DNA of 64,000 nucleotides from Alcanivorax sp. (GCF_002726155.1 NZ_PBSH01000037.1:1-64000), one strand, 5' to 3'. Shown: positions 53,270 through 62,235, counted from the first letter of the stretch. Notes: a model not told the origin generated them from the sequence alone. A program made the numbers and translations.

Positions 53270-54685
53270 TCACATCGGCGGCATACCGCCACCCATGCCT
53301 CCCGGTGGCATACCGCCACCCGGGCCACCTTGGCCACCGCCCCCCATCATGCCTTCCATGCCTCGCATCATGTTCTTCATGCCACCCTTGGTGCGCATCT
53401 TCTTCATCATCTTGGCCATCATCTTCTGCTGCTTGATGAGACGGTTCAGATCCTGAATCTCCAGACCGGCGCCAGCGACAATGCGCTTCTTGCGAGAGCC
53501 TTTAAGCAAGTCCGGGTTACGGCGCTCTTTCGGGGTCATGGAGTCGATCAGCGCTTCCATGTGCTTCATCTGCTTCATGGCTGCGGGATCCTGCGCTGCT
53601 TCCATCATCCCGCCCATGCCGGGCAGTTTGTCGAGCAGGCCGGCCATGCCGCCCATGTTGCGCATCTGTTGAAACTGATCCTTGAGATCCTCGAAGTCCA
53701 TCGCCTTGCCTTTCTTGAACTTCTTGGCGATTTTCTCGGCTTTCTTCTTGTCCAGCTTGCGCTCGGCTTCTTCCACTAGGGAGAGCACGTCGCCCATGCC
53801 AAGAATCCGGCTGGCAATACGGTCCGGGTGGAACGGCTCCAGGGCATCCGTTTTCTCGCCCATACCAATGAACTTGATGGGCTTGCCAGTGAGCTGGCGA
53901 ACGGACAGGGCGGCACCACCGCGGGAGTCACCGTCAGCCTTGGTGAGGATCACCCCGGTAAGAGGCAAAGCTTCATTAAAGGCCTGTGCCGTGTTGGCGG
54001 CATCCTGACCGGTCATGGCATCGACCACGAACAGGGTTTCCACCGGGCTGATCGCCCCGTGAAGACGCTTGATCTCGCTCATCATGTCTTCATCGACATG
54101 GAGACGACCGGCGGTATCGACGATCAGCACGTCCATATAACGGCGACGGGCTTCATCCAGTGCCGCATTGGCAATATCTACCGGATCCTGATCACCGGTA
54201 GACGGGAAGAAATTGGTTTCCACTTCTCCGGCCAGGGTTTTCAACTGCTCGATGGCCGCCGGACGATAAACATCCGCAGACACCACCATGACCTTCTTCT
54301 TCTCGCGCTCCTGCAGGAAACGCGCAAGCTTGGCCACAGAGGTGGTTTTACCAGCCCCCTGCAGACCCGCCATCAAAATAATGGCCGGCGGCTTGGCAGC
54401 CAGATCCAGAGCATCGTTGGCGTCGCCCATGGTGTGAACCAGCTCGTCGTTGACGATTTTGACGAACGCCTGGCCCGGATTCAGGCTTTGCAGCACTTCC
54501 TGCCCCAGGGCTTTTTCCTTTACCTGCTCGACAAACTCTTTTACCACCGGCAGGGCCACGTCGGCCTCCAGCAGTGCCTTGCGCACTTCGCGCAGGGTGT
54601 CGCGGATATTGTCTTCGGTCAGGGAACCCTGACCTGCCAGGCTTTTAAGCGACGATCCCAACCGATCGGTGAGATTCTCGAACAT
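53270..54685 (-). CDS. ffh: Signal recognition particle protein Ffh
   Basis: 471-aa SRP GTPase: N domain, G domain with the P-loop LQGAGKTTSVAKLARFL, DTAGRLHVDEDMM and TKADGDSRGGAAL, then a methionine-rich M domain that binds 4.5S RNA and signal sequences. The C terminus has an extra tail rich in Met, Gly and Pro with short repeats (MEGMMGGGGQGGPGGGMPPGGMGGGMPPM). Start is ATG 54685, with GGAGGT ahead; a frame reaching 54778 lacks a site. Confidence 0.96.
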   Translation of the reverse strand: MFENLTDRLGSSLKSLAGQGSLTEDNIRDTLREVRKALLEADVALPVVKEFVEQVKEKALGQEVLQSLNPGQAFVKIVNDELVHTMGDANDALDLAAKPPAIILMAGLQGAGKTTSVAKLARFLQEREKKKVMVVSADVYRPAAIEQLKTLAGEVETNFFPSTGDQDPVDIANAALDEARRRYMDVLIVDTAGRLHVDEDMMSEIKRLHGAISPVETLFVVDAMTGQDAANTAQAFNEALPLTGVILTKADGDSRGGAALSVRQLTGKPIKFIGMGEKTDALEPFHPDRIASRILGMGDVLSLVEEAERKLDKKKAEKIAKKFKKGKAMDFEDLKDQFQQMRNMGGMAGLLDKLPGMGGMMEAAQDPAAMKQMKHMEALIDSMTPKERRNPDLLKGSRKKRIVAGAGLEIQDLNRLIKQQKMMAKMMKKMRTKGGMKNMMRGMEGMMGGGGQGGPGGGMPPGGMGGGMPPM

Positions 54686-54913
54686 GGGTCTACCTCCAAA
54701 TGCACCATGTCTGCGGCCAGGCGTACCTGCCGCAGTGACAGGGGCGCGATTATAGCCCTCCTTGGGCACCAACGTCATGGGCCCCGACCCCAGTCTTCCT
54801 TATCCCGGCACAAAATGAGAATGATTGTTGATAGATAACTGGCGGCTATGCCAGACTTCAGCGAGCTTGGCCCGCCATTTTGCCCGGGCACTTACTTCGG
54901 ATAACAACGACTT

Positions 54914-55714
54914 ATGAACTTTTCCGTGATCACCGGCTTCGCGGCGTTTGTTTTGTATCTTGTCGCCTGCCTGATCCTGTACCGGCAATTTCGCGGCCAA
55001 ACGGTCCCGTCCCGTGCCAGTATTCTGATCCCCGGCACCCTGGCCGTCATCGCTCACGCCGCCAGCCTGTGGCAGGTAATGATCACCGCCAGTGGCTTAC
55101 AGCTGGGGCTGTTTCCAGTGGCTTCCGCCGTGGCGATGACCGGTGCCGCCGTGGTCGTGGTGTCCAGCTTGTATCGCCCGTTCGAATGGATTTCAGCATT
55201 AGTCTACCCATTTGCAGCTTGCACCATTCCCGCCATGTTGTGGGTCAGCACCGGCTACACCGCCCACCCGCTGAGCCACGGTCTGGGCGTACACGTTCTG
55301 TTTTCCATCGTTGCCTACGCCGTACTGGCCCTGGCCGCCTGCCAGGCGATTCTGCTCTGGATTCAGGATCGCCAACTCAAGAGCGGCCATATCCGTGGCG
55401 TCATGCGGCTTTTCCCGCCGATTCAGGTGATGGAGTCCATGCTGTTCGAAGCCATCTGGCTGGGCGAAATCCTGCTCACCGTTGCCATTTTCAGCGGCTT
55501 TCTCTACGTGGACAATCTCTTTGCCCAACACCTGATGCACAAAACCGTGCTGACCCTGGTGTCCTGGGTGGTATTCGCCACCCTGCTGGCGGGCCGTTAT
55601 GTCCGGGGCTGGCGGGGGCGCACCGCCATTCGCTTCACGCTCAGCGGTTTTGCGGTGTTGCTGGTCGCGTTCTTCGGCAGCCAGCTGGTACTGGAATTCA
55701 TATTGAAACGCTGA
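54914..55714 (+). CDS. YpjD/CcsA-like cytochrome c assembly membrane protein
   Basis: A 266-aa membrane protein with seven to eight helices, in the CcsA/YpjD part of the haem-handling family (LSHGLGVHVLFSIVAYAVLALAACQAILLWIQDRQLK; ESMLFEAIWLGEILLTVAIFSGFLYVDNLFAQHLMHKTVLTLVSWVVFATLLAGRYVRGWRGRTAIRFTLSGFAVLLVAFFGS). The histidines HG/HV and HK are where CcsA proteins bind haem. It usually sits beside ffh, as here, in gammaproteobacteria; the job is unsettled and it is not a Ccm gene. Confidence 0.88.
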   Translation: MNFSVITGFAAFVLYLVACLILYRQFRGQTVPSRASILIPGTLAVIAHAASLWQVMITASGLQLGLFPVASAVAMTGAAVVVVSSLYRPFEWISALVYPFAACTIPAMLWVSTGYTAHPLSHGLGVHVLFSIVAYAVLALAACQAILLWIQDRQLKSGHIRGVMRLFPPIQVMESMLFEAIWLGEILLTVAIFSGFLYVDNLFAQHLMHKTVLTLVSWVVFATLLAGRYVRGWRGRTAIRFTLSGFAVLLVAFFGSQLVLEFILKR

Positions 55715-55836
55715 CAGACAACCCGCTTCCCCACGTCCTGCCCAGGGTCAACTGAATCAGCGTACGCCTTTCCTTGACACCCCAACCCCCCGGCCCGAAC
55801 AATAGCGGGCCGACTGGCGGATAAACGATATTTCCT

Positions 55837-57105
55837 TTGGATACCTACTCTGACGGGTGGCTGATTGGCGCCCTGATTATTCTGATTCTGGCTTCTGCCT
55901 TCTTTTCCAGCAGTGAAACCGGCATGGTGGCAATCAACCGCTATCGGCTACGGCACCTGGCTCGCCAGGGCCAGAAAGCAGCCAGCCGAGTGGAAGCCCT
56001 GCTCAAACGTACCGACCGACTGCTGTCCGTCATCCTGATTGGCAACAACTTCGTTAACAACTTTGCCGCCACCGTAGCTGCAATTCTGGCCATTCGCTGG
56101 CTCGGAGACAGCGGCGCTGCGGTAGCACCCGTGGTGATCACCATCATCATGCTGGTTTTCGCGGAAATCACCCCGAAGACCTATGCGGCCATGCGCCCTG
56201 AACGGGTTGCCTTTCCCGCCAGCCTGGTACTCAAACCCCTGCAGGTACTGCTGGCGCCACTGGTGTGGATGGTTAACGGCGTCAGCAGCATGCTGCTGCG
56301 CCTGGGCGGCATTCGACCCAATGAACAGGACGACGATCACCTGAGCCCGGAAGAGCTTCGTACTGTGGTGAATGAAGCCGGCGGACTGATTCCCGAAAAT
56401 CACCAGAAAATGCTGCTCAATATTCTCGATCTGGAAACCGTGACCGTAGAAGACATCATGGTTCCGCGTAACGAGATGGTCGGCATTGATCTGGATGACG
56501 ACATGCACGAAATCCTCACCACCTTGCGCGCCAGCCAACATACCCGGCTACCCGTCTTCAACGGCGACCCGAATAACATGATCGGCCTGCTGCACCTGCG
56601 CAAACTCAGCCGCTTGCTGCTCAAGGAAGACATCAACAAGGCCGAGCTGATGCAGTACACGGTGGAGCCTTACTTCGTGCCGGAAGCCACCTCTCTGCAC
56701 CAGCAACTGATCAACTTTCAGAATGCCAAACGCCGTATCGGCATCGTGGTAGATGAGTACGGCGACGTTCAGGGCCTTGTCACCCTGGAAGATATTCTCG
56801 AAGAGATTGTCGGCGAGTTCACCACCGATCTGGCCGCCACCAGCCAGGACATCCACCCCCAGGACGATGGCAGCTTCGTGATCGACGGCTCCTCCACCCT
56901 GCGCGACATCAACCGCGCCCTGCACTGGGAGCTGCCCACCGATGGCCCAAAAACCCTGAACGGCCTGATTCTGGAATACCTTCAGGATATCCCCGACGCC
57001 AACATTTCGGTGAAGATCGACCAGTACCTCATCGAAATTTTGCAGGTGAAGGACAATATGGTGAAGGCAGTGAGAGCAAGGAAAGCAGAGCAAGCTGACA
57101 GCTGA
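55837..57105 (+). CDS. CNNM/CorB-type membrane protein (HlyC/CorC family)
   Basis: 422 aa: N-terminal CNNM/DUF21 transmembrane domain (about 1-190; SAFFSSSETGMVAINRYRLRHLARQG), two CBS domains (about 205-320; IMVPRNEMVGIDLDDDMHEILTTLRASQHTRLPVF, RIGIVVDEYGDVQGLVTLEDILEEIVGEF), and a C-terminal CorC/HlyC transporter-associated domain (about 340-415). Members are linked to Mg2+/Co2+ efflux or homeostasis. The start is a TTG at 55837; no ATG fits and the ribosome site is weak. The last codons lie in a GCTGACA heptamer array, which supplies the stop codon. Confidence 0.9.
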   Translation: MDTYSDGWLIGALIILILASAFFSSSETGMVAINRYRLRHLARQGQKAASRVEALLKRTDRLLSVILIGNNFVNNFAATVAAILAIRWLGDSGAAVAPVVITIIMLVFAEITPKTYAAMRPERVAFPASLVLKPLQVLLAPLVWMVNGVSSMLLRLGGIRPNEQDDDHLSPEELRTVVNEAGGLIPENHQKMLLNILDLETVTVEDIMVPRNEMVGIDLDDDMHEILTTLRASQHTRLPVFNGDPNNMIGLLHLRKLSRLLLKEDINKAELMQYTVEPYFVPEATSLHQQLINFQNAKRRIGIVVDEYGDVQGLVTLEDILEEIVGEFTTDLAATSQDIHPQDDGSFVIDGSSTLRDINRALHWELPTDGPKTLNGLILEYLQDIPDANISVKIDQYLIEILQVKDNMVKAVRARKAEQADS

Positions 57106-57118
57106 CAGCTGACAGCTG
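57094..57118 (+). repeat. GCTGACA heptamer array at the corB 3' end
   Basis: Three and a half exact GCTGACA units that include the corB stop codon (57103-57105). The same unit in inverted, degenerate form occurs at 57215-57250, on the far side of a terminator hairpin. Confidence 0.75.
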
Positions 57119-57151
57119 CGCATTAACCGTAGGGATTATCTTGAAACGCAA

Positions 57152-57182
57152 GAGGCCGCGCTCAAAGGTTGGGCGCGGCCTC
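57152..57182. terminator. Hairpin between corB and the patatin gene
   Basis: GAGGCCGCGC tcaaaggttgg GCGCGGCCTC. The T tract is short, so termination strength is uncertain. It sits between the two converging genes, flanked by inverted heptamer arrays. Confidence 0.65.
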
Positions 57183-57214
57183 ATTGCTTTACGAAAACAG
57201 GAAGTTCGATCGCG

Positions 57215-57250
57215 TAGCTGTCAACTGTCCACTATCAGCTGCCAACTGCC
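57215..57250 (-). repeat. Degenerate inverted copy of the GCTGACA-type heptamer array
   Basis: On the minus strand GCAGTTG GCAGCTG ATAGTGG ACAGTTG ACAGCTA, five seven-base units. It abuts the 3' end of the patatin gene at 57253. Confidence 0.55.
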
Positions 57251-57252
57251 CT

Positions 57253-58182
57253 TCAAACCCTATCGGCGATAGGCGAACCAACCCAAGCCAGGATATCAGC
57301 CTCATAACGCTTCACCAGCGCTCGACCTTCAGCAATGGCCTCCTTGGCGCGGTGGAAATCCATCAACGCAAAGTCTTCCAGCATTGGCACTAACGTCACC
57401 TCCGGCGGGTCGCCAGCCATACGCGAGCGGGTAATTCGGTCCTGCATGATATTGATGCTGGAGGCCACCACATCGAAAAAGCCCGGGTCCTGGCCCTCAC
57501 CCGTGGCAAAATAATCCATCATCTTTTGCCAGATGCTGCGCTCCTCATCCGTACCCCCTGCCCCTTCTGCCTGACTGCGAGTATCCCGGGCCAGGTGCGC
57601 TCCCACCAACTGAGCATTCAAATTCACTGCGATCACCACATCCGCGCCCATGGCACGGGCCGCAGACACGGGCACCGGATTGACCAGGCCACCATCGAGC
57701 ATCCAGCGACCCTGCATTTTTACCGGTGAAAACAACCCAGGCAGAGCACAGGAGGCCCGTGCTGCATCCAGCATACGGCCTTTGGTAATCCAGACTTCCC
57801 GGCCGGTTGTCATGTCCGTGGCAACGGTGACCAGTTTCTTGTCCAGGGTTTCAATCTCGGGGTTCTCATGGTGCTCCTGAAAAAAGCTGAACAGCTTCTC
57901 CCCTTTCACCATGCCCCCGGAAAAGCTGATATCCAGCAGACCGAACACATCCTTGACCGTCAGGGATTCCACCCAGTCCGCAAAGGCATTGAGCGTGCCG
58001 GTCACATAGGCGCCCCCTACCAATGCGCCAATGGATGTTCCGGCCACCACCTGCGGCTGCACACCGATTTCTTCCAGTGCCTGGATGATCCCGATATGCG
58101 CCCAGCCGCGGGCGGAACCACTGCCTAGTGCCAACCCGACAACGGGTCGCACCGGCTCCTGGCTACCAATCTGTGTTGTCAT
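57253..58182 (-). CDS. Patatin-like phospholipase (RssA-like)
   Basis: A 309-aa patatin-fold serine hydrolase. Oxyanion loop GSGSARGWAHIG (about 20-31), nucleophile S50 in GTSIGALVGG and D163 in the DGGLVNPVPV dyad motif. Proteins of this class cleave acyl esters of phospholipids. Preserved catalytic residues point to an active enzyme. It converges with corB and shares an ATGA-type overlap with the DUF1289 gene upstream, so the three leftward genes (gamma carbonic anhydrase, DUF1289, patatin) form an operon. Confidence 0.92.
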   Translation of the reverse strand: MTTQIGSQEPVRPVVGLALGSGSARGWAHIGIIQALEEIGVQPQVVAGTSIGALVGGAYVTGTLNAFADWVESLTVKDVFGLLDISFSGGMVKGEKLFSFFQEHHENPEIETLDKKLVTVATDMTTGREVWITKGRMLDAARASCALPGLFSPVKMQGRWMLDGGLVNPVPVSAARAMGADVVIAVNLNAQLVGAHLARDTRSQAEGAGGTDEERSIWQKMMDYFATGEGQDPGFFDVVASSINIMQDRITRSRMAGDPPEVTLVPMLEDFALMDFHRAKEAIAEGRALVKRYEADILAWVGSPIADRV

Positions 58183-58388
58183 CCCTTGTTCTCCTTGCGC
58201 ACCACGCAGGGGGCCGGCTCACCCTTCATGCGCAGCTCTATACGGCGAAAGACTTCGCGTTTTTCATCATTTGAGAGCAACCCCCAGATGGAGATCTCCC
58301 CGCCGGTACGAAAGCAGCCTACACAGATGTCATCTTCATCCAATGCGCAGATAGACACACAGGGTGAGACCAGTTGTCTGTCAGTCAT
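58179..58388 (-). CDS. DUF1289 small protein
   Basis: A 69-aa protein, PCVSICALDEDDICVGCFRTGGEISIWGLLSNDEKREVF, the DUF1289 pattern (predicted Fe-S or zinc site from the three to four cysteines). Function unknown. Start ATG 58388 overlaps the carbonic anhydrase stop by eight bases. Confidence 0.85.
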   Translation of the reverse strand: MTDRQLVSPCVSICALDEDDICVGCFRTGGEISIWGLLSNDEKREVFRRIELRMKGEPAPCVVRKENKG

Positions 58389-58917
58389 GGAACCGTTCGT
58401 CCACCTCCAGATGCTGGTCGAACTCCTTGGCATGGGCCACGTAATGCATGCTGCCCATGGTCAGCATGGCCTTGTGGCCCTCACCAATTTCCTTCACCAC
58501 CTTGGCCGGCGACCCCATGACCAGGGAATTGTCCGGAATCTTCATGCCTTCCGGCACCAGAGAATTGGCCCCGATAATGCAATTATTACCAATCACCGCC
58601 TTGTTAAGCACCACCGCATTGATACCGATAAGGCTGTTATCGCCCACAGTGCAGCCATGCAACATAACCTTGTGGCCCACGGTCACGTCCCGGCCCAGCT
58701 TCATGGGTACACCCGGGTCCACGTGCAGCACAGCACCGTCCTGAATATTGGTGTTTTCCCCGATTTCGATCACATCGTTATCGGCCCGCAACACGGCGTT
58801 GAACCAGATACTGCTGTTGGCTTCCATGATCACCGAACCAATCACCGTCGCGTTGTCCGCAATCCAGTGACCACTGCCGCGCTGCTCCAGGCGGCGCTCA
58901 CCAATCTTGTAAATCAT
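58381..58917 (-). CDS. Gamma-carbonic-anhydrase family protein (YrdA-like)
   Basis: 178-aa left-handed beta-helix protein with hexapeptide repeats (NATVIGSVIMEANSSIWFNAVLRADND, NIQDGAVLHVDPGVP, VTVGHKVMLHGCTVGDNSLIGINAVVLNKAVIG). Metal-binding His residues are present (VLHV, VGHKVMLHG), as in Cam/CamH-like trimers. Whether it is active as a carbonic anhydrase is not settled for this branch. Confidence 0.92.
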   Translation of the reverse strand: MIYKIGERRLEQRGSGHWIADNATVIGSVIMEANSSIWFNAVLRADNDVIEIGENTNIQDGAVLHVDPGVPMKLGRDVTVGHKVMLHGCTVGDNSLIGINAVVLNKAVIGNNCIIGANSLVPEGMKIPDNSLVMGSPAKVVKEIGEGHKAMLTMGSMHYVAHAKEFDQHLEVDERFHD

Positions 58918-58968
58918 TCGACTCCCCTTTGTTTTCTCGTGCCGGGCAGAGAATTACCAAGCTGAACG

Positions 58969-59553
58969 TTACTTCACCTCGAACTCAATACCCGCATCAT
59001 AAACGTGGTTGATCAGATCCAGAATCATGAAGGCGGTCAGGCCCCAAATGCGCTTGTCTTCATAGTAATAGCTGGGAATGCGGAACTGGCGACCAAACAC
59101 ATCGATGGGGCTGGACAGCTCCGGGACCTCATCCAGAAAGAACTGCAAGGGCACCTGAAAGATGGTATCGATTTCGCCGGGCTCGGCTTGCAACTCTGCC
59201 TGTGGGCTGACGATACCCACAAAAGGCGTCACCTTCATACCATAACGGGACGCCAGCGGAGACAACTGCCCCAGCACATCCACGTAATCCGGTGACAAGC
59301 CCACTTCTTCCTGACTTTCACGCAGGGCCGTCATCAGCAGGTTTTTATCGCCCGGATCCCGCTTGCCACCCGGGAAGGCCACTTCACCGGCATGGGTCGG
59401 CATGGAATTGGAACGCACCGTCAGGATGACCCGGGGCTCCGGCACATCGACCAACGGCATCAGAACGGCGGCCTCGGGCAACGCCAGGGGCAATTCTGTG
59501 CGTCTGTAATCAGGCAAACGCTGCCTGAGCTGCTCAAGCACACCCTTCTCCAA
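58969..59553 (-). CDS. CoA pyrophosphatase-type NUDIX hydrolase (NudL-like)
   Basis: 194-aa NUDIX protein. The Nudix box GGKRDPGDKNLLMTALRESQEEVGLSPDYVDVLG has Asp where many boxes have the first Glu, as in the CoA-cleaving NudL group. The preceding VRSNSMPTHAGEVAFPGG is the CoA-specific NudL motif. It likely trims CoA or acyl-CoA to phosphopantetheine and 3',5'-ADP. A perfect fatty-acid-regulator-like palindrome lies nine bases ahead of the ATG (59562-59579), so it may be controlled by acyl-CoA. Confidence 0.92.
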   Translation of the reverse strand: MEKGVLEQLRQRLPDYRRTELPLALPEAAVLMPLVDVPEPRVILTVRSNSMPTHAGEVAFPGGKRDPGDKNLLMTALRESQEEVGLSPDYVDVLGQLSPLASRYGMKVTPFVGIVSPQAELQAEPGEIDTIFQVPLQFFLDEVPELSSPIDVFGRQFRIPSYYYEDKRIWGLTAFMILDLINHVYDAGIEFEVK

Positions 59554-59875
59554 TTCTGAAATTCAAACGGTAGTTTGAACAGCCCGGCCCCCCTGGGCAA
59601 GCCTTGTTATCGCTCACACCCGCCGGCCATTCACCCAACCTCATACTGATACCCGACACACCAAGCACGCTGACCGCTTGAGCCATCACATACACGCTCG
59701 ACACAACGCCCTGTCAGCTCCCGGGCTCGCTAGCTTCTGGCAGCCGAGATAGTTAGTCTATTGACCATTATCGACTGTGCCCCTGCTCTGCCCAAAACTG
59801 GCACCTGACGGAATGAGAGCAAGGCACACCCAATCATTTGCGGATATGACTGGTATCCGCCGCAGCGAGTTTTTC
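59554..59875. other. Intergenic region between the two NUDIX genes
   Basis: 322 bases without a gene. Contains the 59562-59579 palindrome and probable promoters for the two divergent genes (TTGACC at about 59761 looks like a -35 element for the rightward one). Nothing else recognised. Confidence 0.5.
59562..59579. promoter_or_regulatory. PsrA-like palindromic operator
   Basis: TTCAAAC GGTA GTTTGAA, perfect seven-base arms, nine bases ahead of the NudL-type start. The form C-A-A-A-C-N4-G-T-T-T-G is the known PsrA/long-chain acyl-CoA-responsive TetR operator of Pseudomonas. Binding here is inferred. Confidence 0.7.
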
Positions 59876-60433
59876 ATGAAATTCTGCAGCCATTGCGGCA
59901 ATCCCAACCTGCAATTCAGTATTCCGGAAGGCGATAATCGCCCCCGTTACTGGTGCCCGGATTGCGAAACGATCCATTACCAGAACCCCAAGATTGTGGT
60001 CGGCGCCGTACCAATATGGGAAGGAAAAGTGCTGCTCTGCAAGCGCGCCATCGAACCGCGCAAAGGCTATTGGACGCTACCGGCGGGTTACATGGAAAAC
60101 GGCGAAACCCTGCAAGAAGGGGCCGCCAGAGAGACATGGGAAGAAGCCTGCGCCACGGTGGCCATCGGCGACCTGTATACGGTTTTCAACCTGCCTCACA
60201 TTAATCAGGTATACGTCTTCTTTCTGGGTGACGTGGAAGACGGCAAATACGGTGTCGGCGAAGAAAGCAGCGATGCCGGCCTGTTTTCTCTGGACGACAT
60301 TCCCTGGGATGAGCTGGCCTTCCCCACCATCGGGCGCACGCTGCGGTTTTATATTGATGACCTTGCCCGCAACGATTTTCCCGTGCGCACTCAGGACATC
60401 CAGCCGCTCAAGCGCCGCCCGAAAGACGAATGA
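59876..60433 (+). CDS. Zinc-ribbon NUDIX hydrolase
   Basis: 185 aa with an N-terminal zinc ribbon ([13 protein letters not shown]...RYWCPDCE: C-x-x-C twice) and a full Nudix box ([25 protein letters not shown]). Family members act on NADH or nucleoside diphosphate derivatives. Substrate not determined. Start ATG 59876; the frame opens earlier at 59777 but the zinc ribbon begins at MKFCSHCGN. Confidence 0.9.
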   Translation: MKFCSHCGNPNLQFSIPEGDNRPRYWCPDCETIHYQNPKIVVGAVPIWEGKVLLCKRAIEPRKGYWTLPAGYMENGETLQEGAARETWEEACATVAIGDLYTVFNLPHINQVYVFFLGDVEDGKYGVGEESSDAGLFSLDDIPWDELAFPTIGRTLRFYIDDLARNDFPVRTQDIQPLKRRPKDE

Positions 60434-60451
60434 CCGGAGCCCAGGTAGCTA

Positions 60452-60796
60452 TCAGTGCGTGCCCGGCAGCGGTTCCAGCTTCCACAAATCGATAGCAGGT
60501 TCTTCATAGGGGTGCGACAGGCGTAATGCACTGATAACTGCTTGCAGGCACGCGCCCAGGCAAAGCGTCTCCACCCGGTACTCTTCCACCACTTCCACCT
60601 GATCATGCTGACCGAGAAAGGGCTGACTTCCTGACAGGGGCCGGAACTGCCCCTGGCCCAACGTCTGAAAGCTGCAATGGTCGTAATCGCCCAGATGCCC
60701 GGCGCCAGCCTCGAAAATGGCCGTTTTGACCTGTTCCACATGGCTCAAGGGCACGTAAAAGCACAACTTGTAATGTTGATCACTGGCCTCTGTCAT
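60452..60796 (-). CDS. NIF3/YqfO-like small protein
   Basis: 114 aa: KLCFYVPLSHVEQVKTAIFEAGAGHLGDYDHCSFQTLGQGQFRPLSGSQPFLGQ and HPYEEPAIDLWKLE match the stand-alone form of the inserted CutA-like domain of NIF3 proteins. Function unknown. It lies downstream of the two thioesterase genes on the same strand. Confidence 0.85.
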   Translation of the reverse strand: MTEASDQHYKLCFYVPLSHVEQVKTAIFEAGAGHLGDYDHCSFQTLGQGQFRPLSGSQPFLGQHDQVEVVEEYRVETLCLGACLQAVISALRLSHPYEEPAIDLWKLEPLPGTH

Positions 60797-60820
60797 CCTT
60801 GCCTCCCTGTGCGTTGAAGG

Positions 60821-61537
60821 TTACGACACCACCTCAGTATCTGGCGATGGCGCAGACGAGAATTCCGGTTTCAACGCATACTCGCCATGGGCCGAAATCC
60901 AGATTCCTTCTGCCGAAACCGTTTGCTCGCCATTCACCCAGACACTGCCTTCACAGCGCAATTTTCGGCGCTCCAGCGAAACCAGTCGTGCTTCGAAATC
61001 CACCGGCGCATTCAACGGTGTCGCTGCCAGATAGCGAATATTCAAGGTGCCAGTCATGCCGATCTGGCGAACATAATCCTGTGTCTTGGCCATCAGCATA
61101 TCCAATGCCAGCGCCAGCACGCCACCGTGGACCCGCCCGGGCGGCCCCTGAAACACCGAGCCAAACGTGGCCCGACCACGGACACAGTCGCCATCGAGCC
61201 ACAGCTCCAGCGGCGGCGATAGCGGCGACGCCTTACCAGACAGAATTTCGAAATCCACCAGGTCGGTGACGTCATCACCACTGCCCTGCCCGGCCAGCAG
61301 ACGCTGCAAAATTTCGCTGTAATCGCGCTGCCCTTCCTGCTGCAATGCCTGACGCAACTGCTGAACCTGGGCGATATAGTCCTGCAATTTATCCTGCGAC
61401 GCATCCAGCCTTAGCACCTGTTCAGTGAGGCCTGCCAGCTCTTTGCCCAGCTGACGATGCAACTGTGCCCGAGTTGAAGGTTCCGGCGTTTCCGCCACAC
61501 GAATATCGCGAAAATGATAGGTCGTTTCCGTCATCAA
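60821..61537 (-). CDS. PaaI-family hotdog thioesterase, copy 2
   Basis: 238 aa; a helical N-terminal region (about 1-90) precedes a 4HBT/PaaI hotdog domain with FQGPPGRVHGGVLALALDMLMAKT, the active-site HGG stretch. Hydrolyses acyl-CoA; substrate unknown. Close relative of the upstream gene (61538-62203), one base apart, so tandem duplicates. Confidence 0.88.
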   Translation of the reverse strand: MMTETTYHFRDIRVAETPEPSTRAQLHRQLGKELAGLTEQVLRLDASQDKLQDYIAQVQQLRQALQQEGQRDYSEILQRLLAGQGSGDDVTDLVDFEILSGKASPLSPPLELWLDGDCVRGRATFGSVFQGPPGRVHGGVLALALDMLMAKTQDYVRQIGMTGTLNIRYLAATPLNAPVDFEARLVSLERRKLRCEGSVWVNGEQTVSAEGIWISAHGEYALKPEFSSAPSPDTEVVS

Positions 61538-62203
61538 TTACCCCAGACTCTTGGGTGTCAACCAGACACCTTCTGCGCTGACGGTCTGGGTGTCCCCGTG
61601 CCAGATGCCGCCCTCTACAAAAATTTTCCGCCCTTCCTGGCCAGTAATGTGCGCCCGACATTCAATCGGCACTTCTATGGGTGTCGCTGCCAGATAACGA
61701 ATATTCAGTGTACCGGTGACGCCCAAACGAAACGCGGCATGCAGCGCACGGGAGAGCCCCGCATCCAGCAGCCAGGCGATCACACCGCCATGCACCCGTC
61801 CCGGCGGCCCCTGATACTGAAGCCCCAGACTGACTTCTCCACGGATACCATCCTGATCTTCCTGCAGCCACAGCACCTGAGGAGCGATCGGGTTGGACGG
61901 GCCGCCCACCGGGTCGTAATCCATCATGTGATAGATATCGTCTGCGGTCGCTTTACCGGTAAACAGTTTTCGATTCGCTTCACGGGTATCACGACGCTCC
62001 GGTGTGCCCACCGTTTCCACCATGGCTTCCAGTTGCTCTGCCCAACCGGCGAGGGTTGCTTCATCCGCTTCTGCACGAATCAACCGCTCGGCCAGTAATT
62101 GCATGGCCGCACTGATACGGCGGCGTTGTGCAAAATCACTGGGCACAGGCTCGGTTTTATAGGCCTTTTGCAATTCAAAAGGCCCGAAGGTTTTTTCAGA
62201 CAC
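61538..62203 (-). CDS. PaaI-family hotdog thioesterase, copy 1
   Basis: 221 aa with the same plan as its neighbour: helical N terminus, then LGLQYQGPPGRVHGGVIAWLLDAGLSRALHAAFRLGVTGTLNIRYLAATPIEVPIECRAHI. Both copies share GPPGRVHGGV and TGTLNIRYLAATP. First gene of the operon (copy 1, copy 2, NIF3-like). A PsrA-like operator lies upstream (62236-62253). Confidence 0.88.
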   Translation of the reverse strand: MSEKTFGPFELQKAYKTEPVPSDFAQRRRISAAMQLLAERLIRAEADEATLAGWAEQLEAMVETVGTPERRDTREANRKLFTGKATADDIYHMMDYDPVGGPSNPIAPQVLWLQEDQDGIRGEVSLGLQYQGPPGRVHGGVIAWLLDAGLSRALHAAFRLGVTGTLNIRYLAATPIEVPIECRAHITGQEGRKIFVEGGIWHGDTQTVSAEGVWLTPKSLG

Positions 62204-62211
62204 AGATCACC

Positions 62212-62228
62212 AATGAATAATTAACAAC
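62212..62228 (-). repeat. Short degenerate TTATnnn heptamers
   Basis: On the minus strand TTGTTAA TTATTCA TTG. It faces the related AT-rich array at 62341-62369 in inverted orientation, across the thioesterase operator and the purL terminator. Confidence 0.4.
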
Positions 62229-62235
62229 GAAAGAA

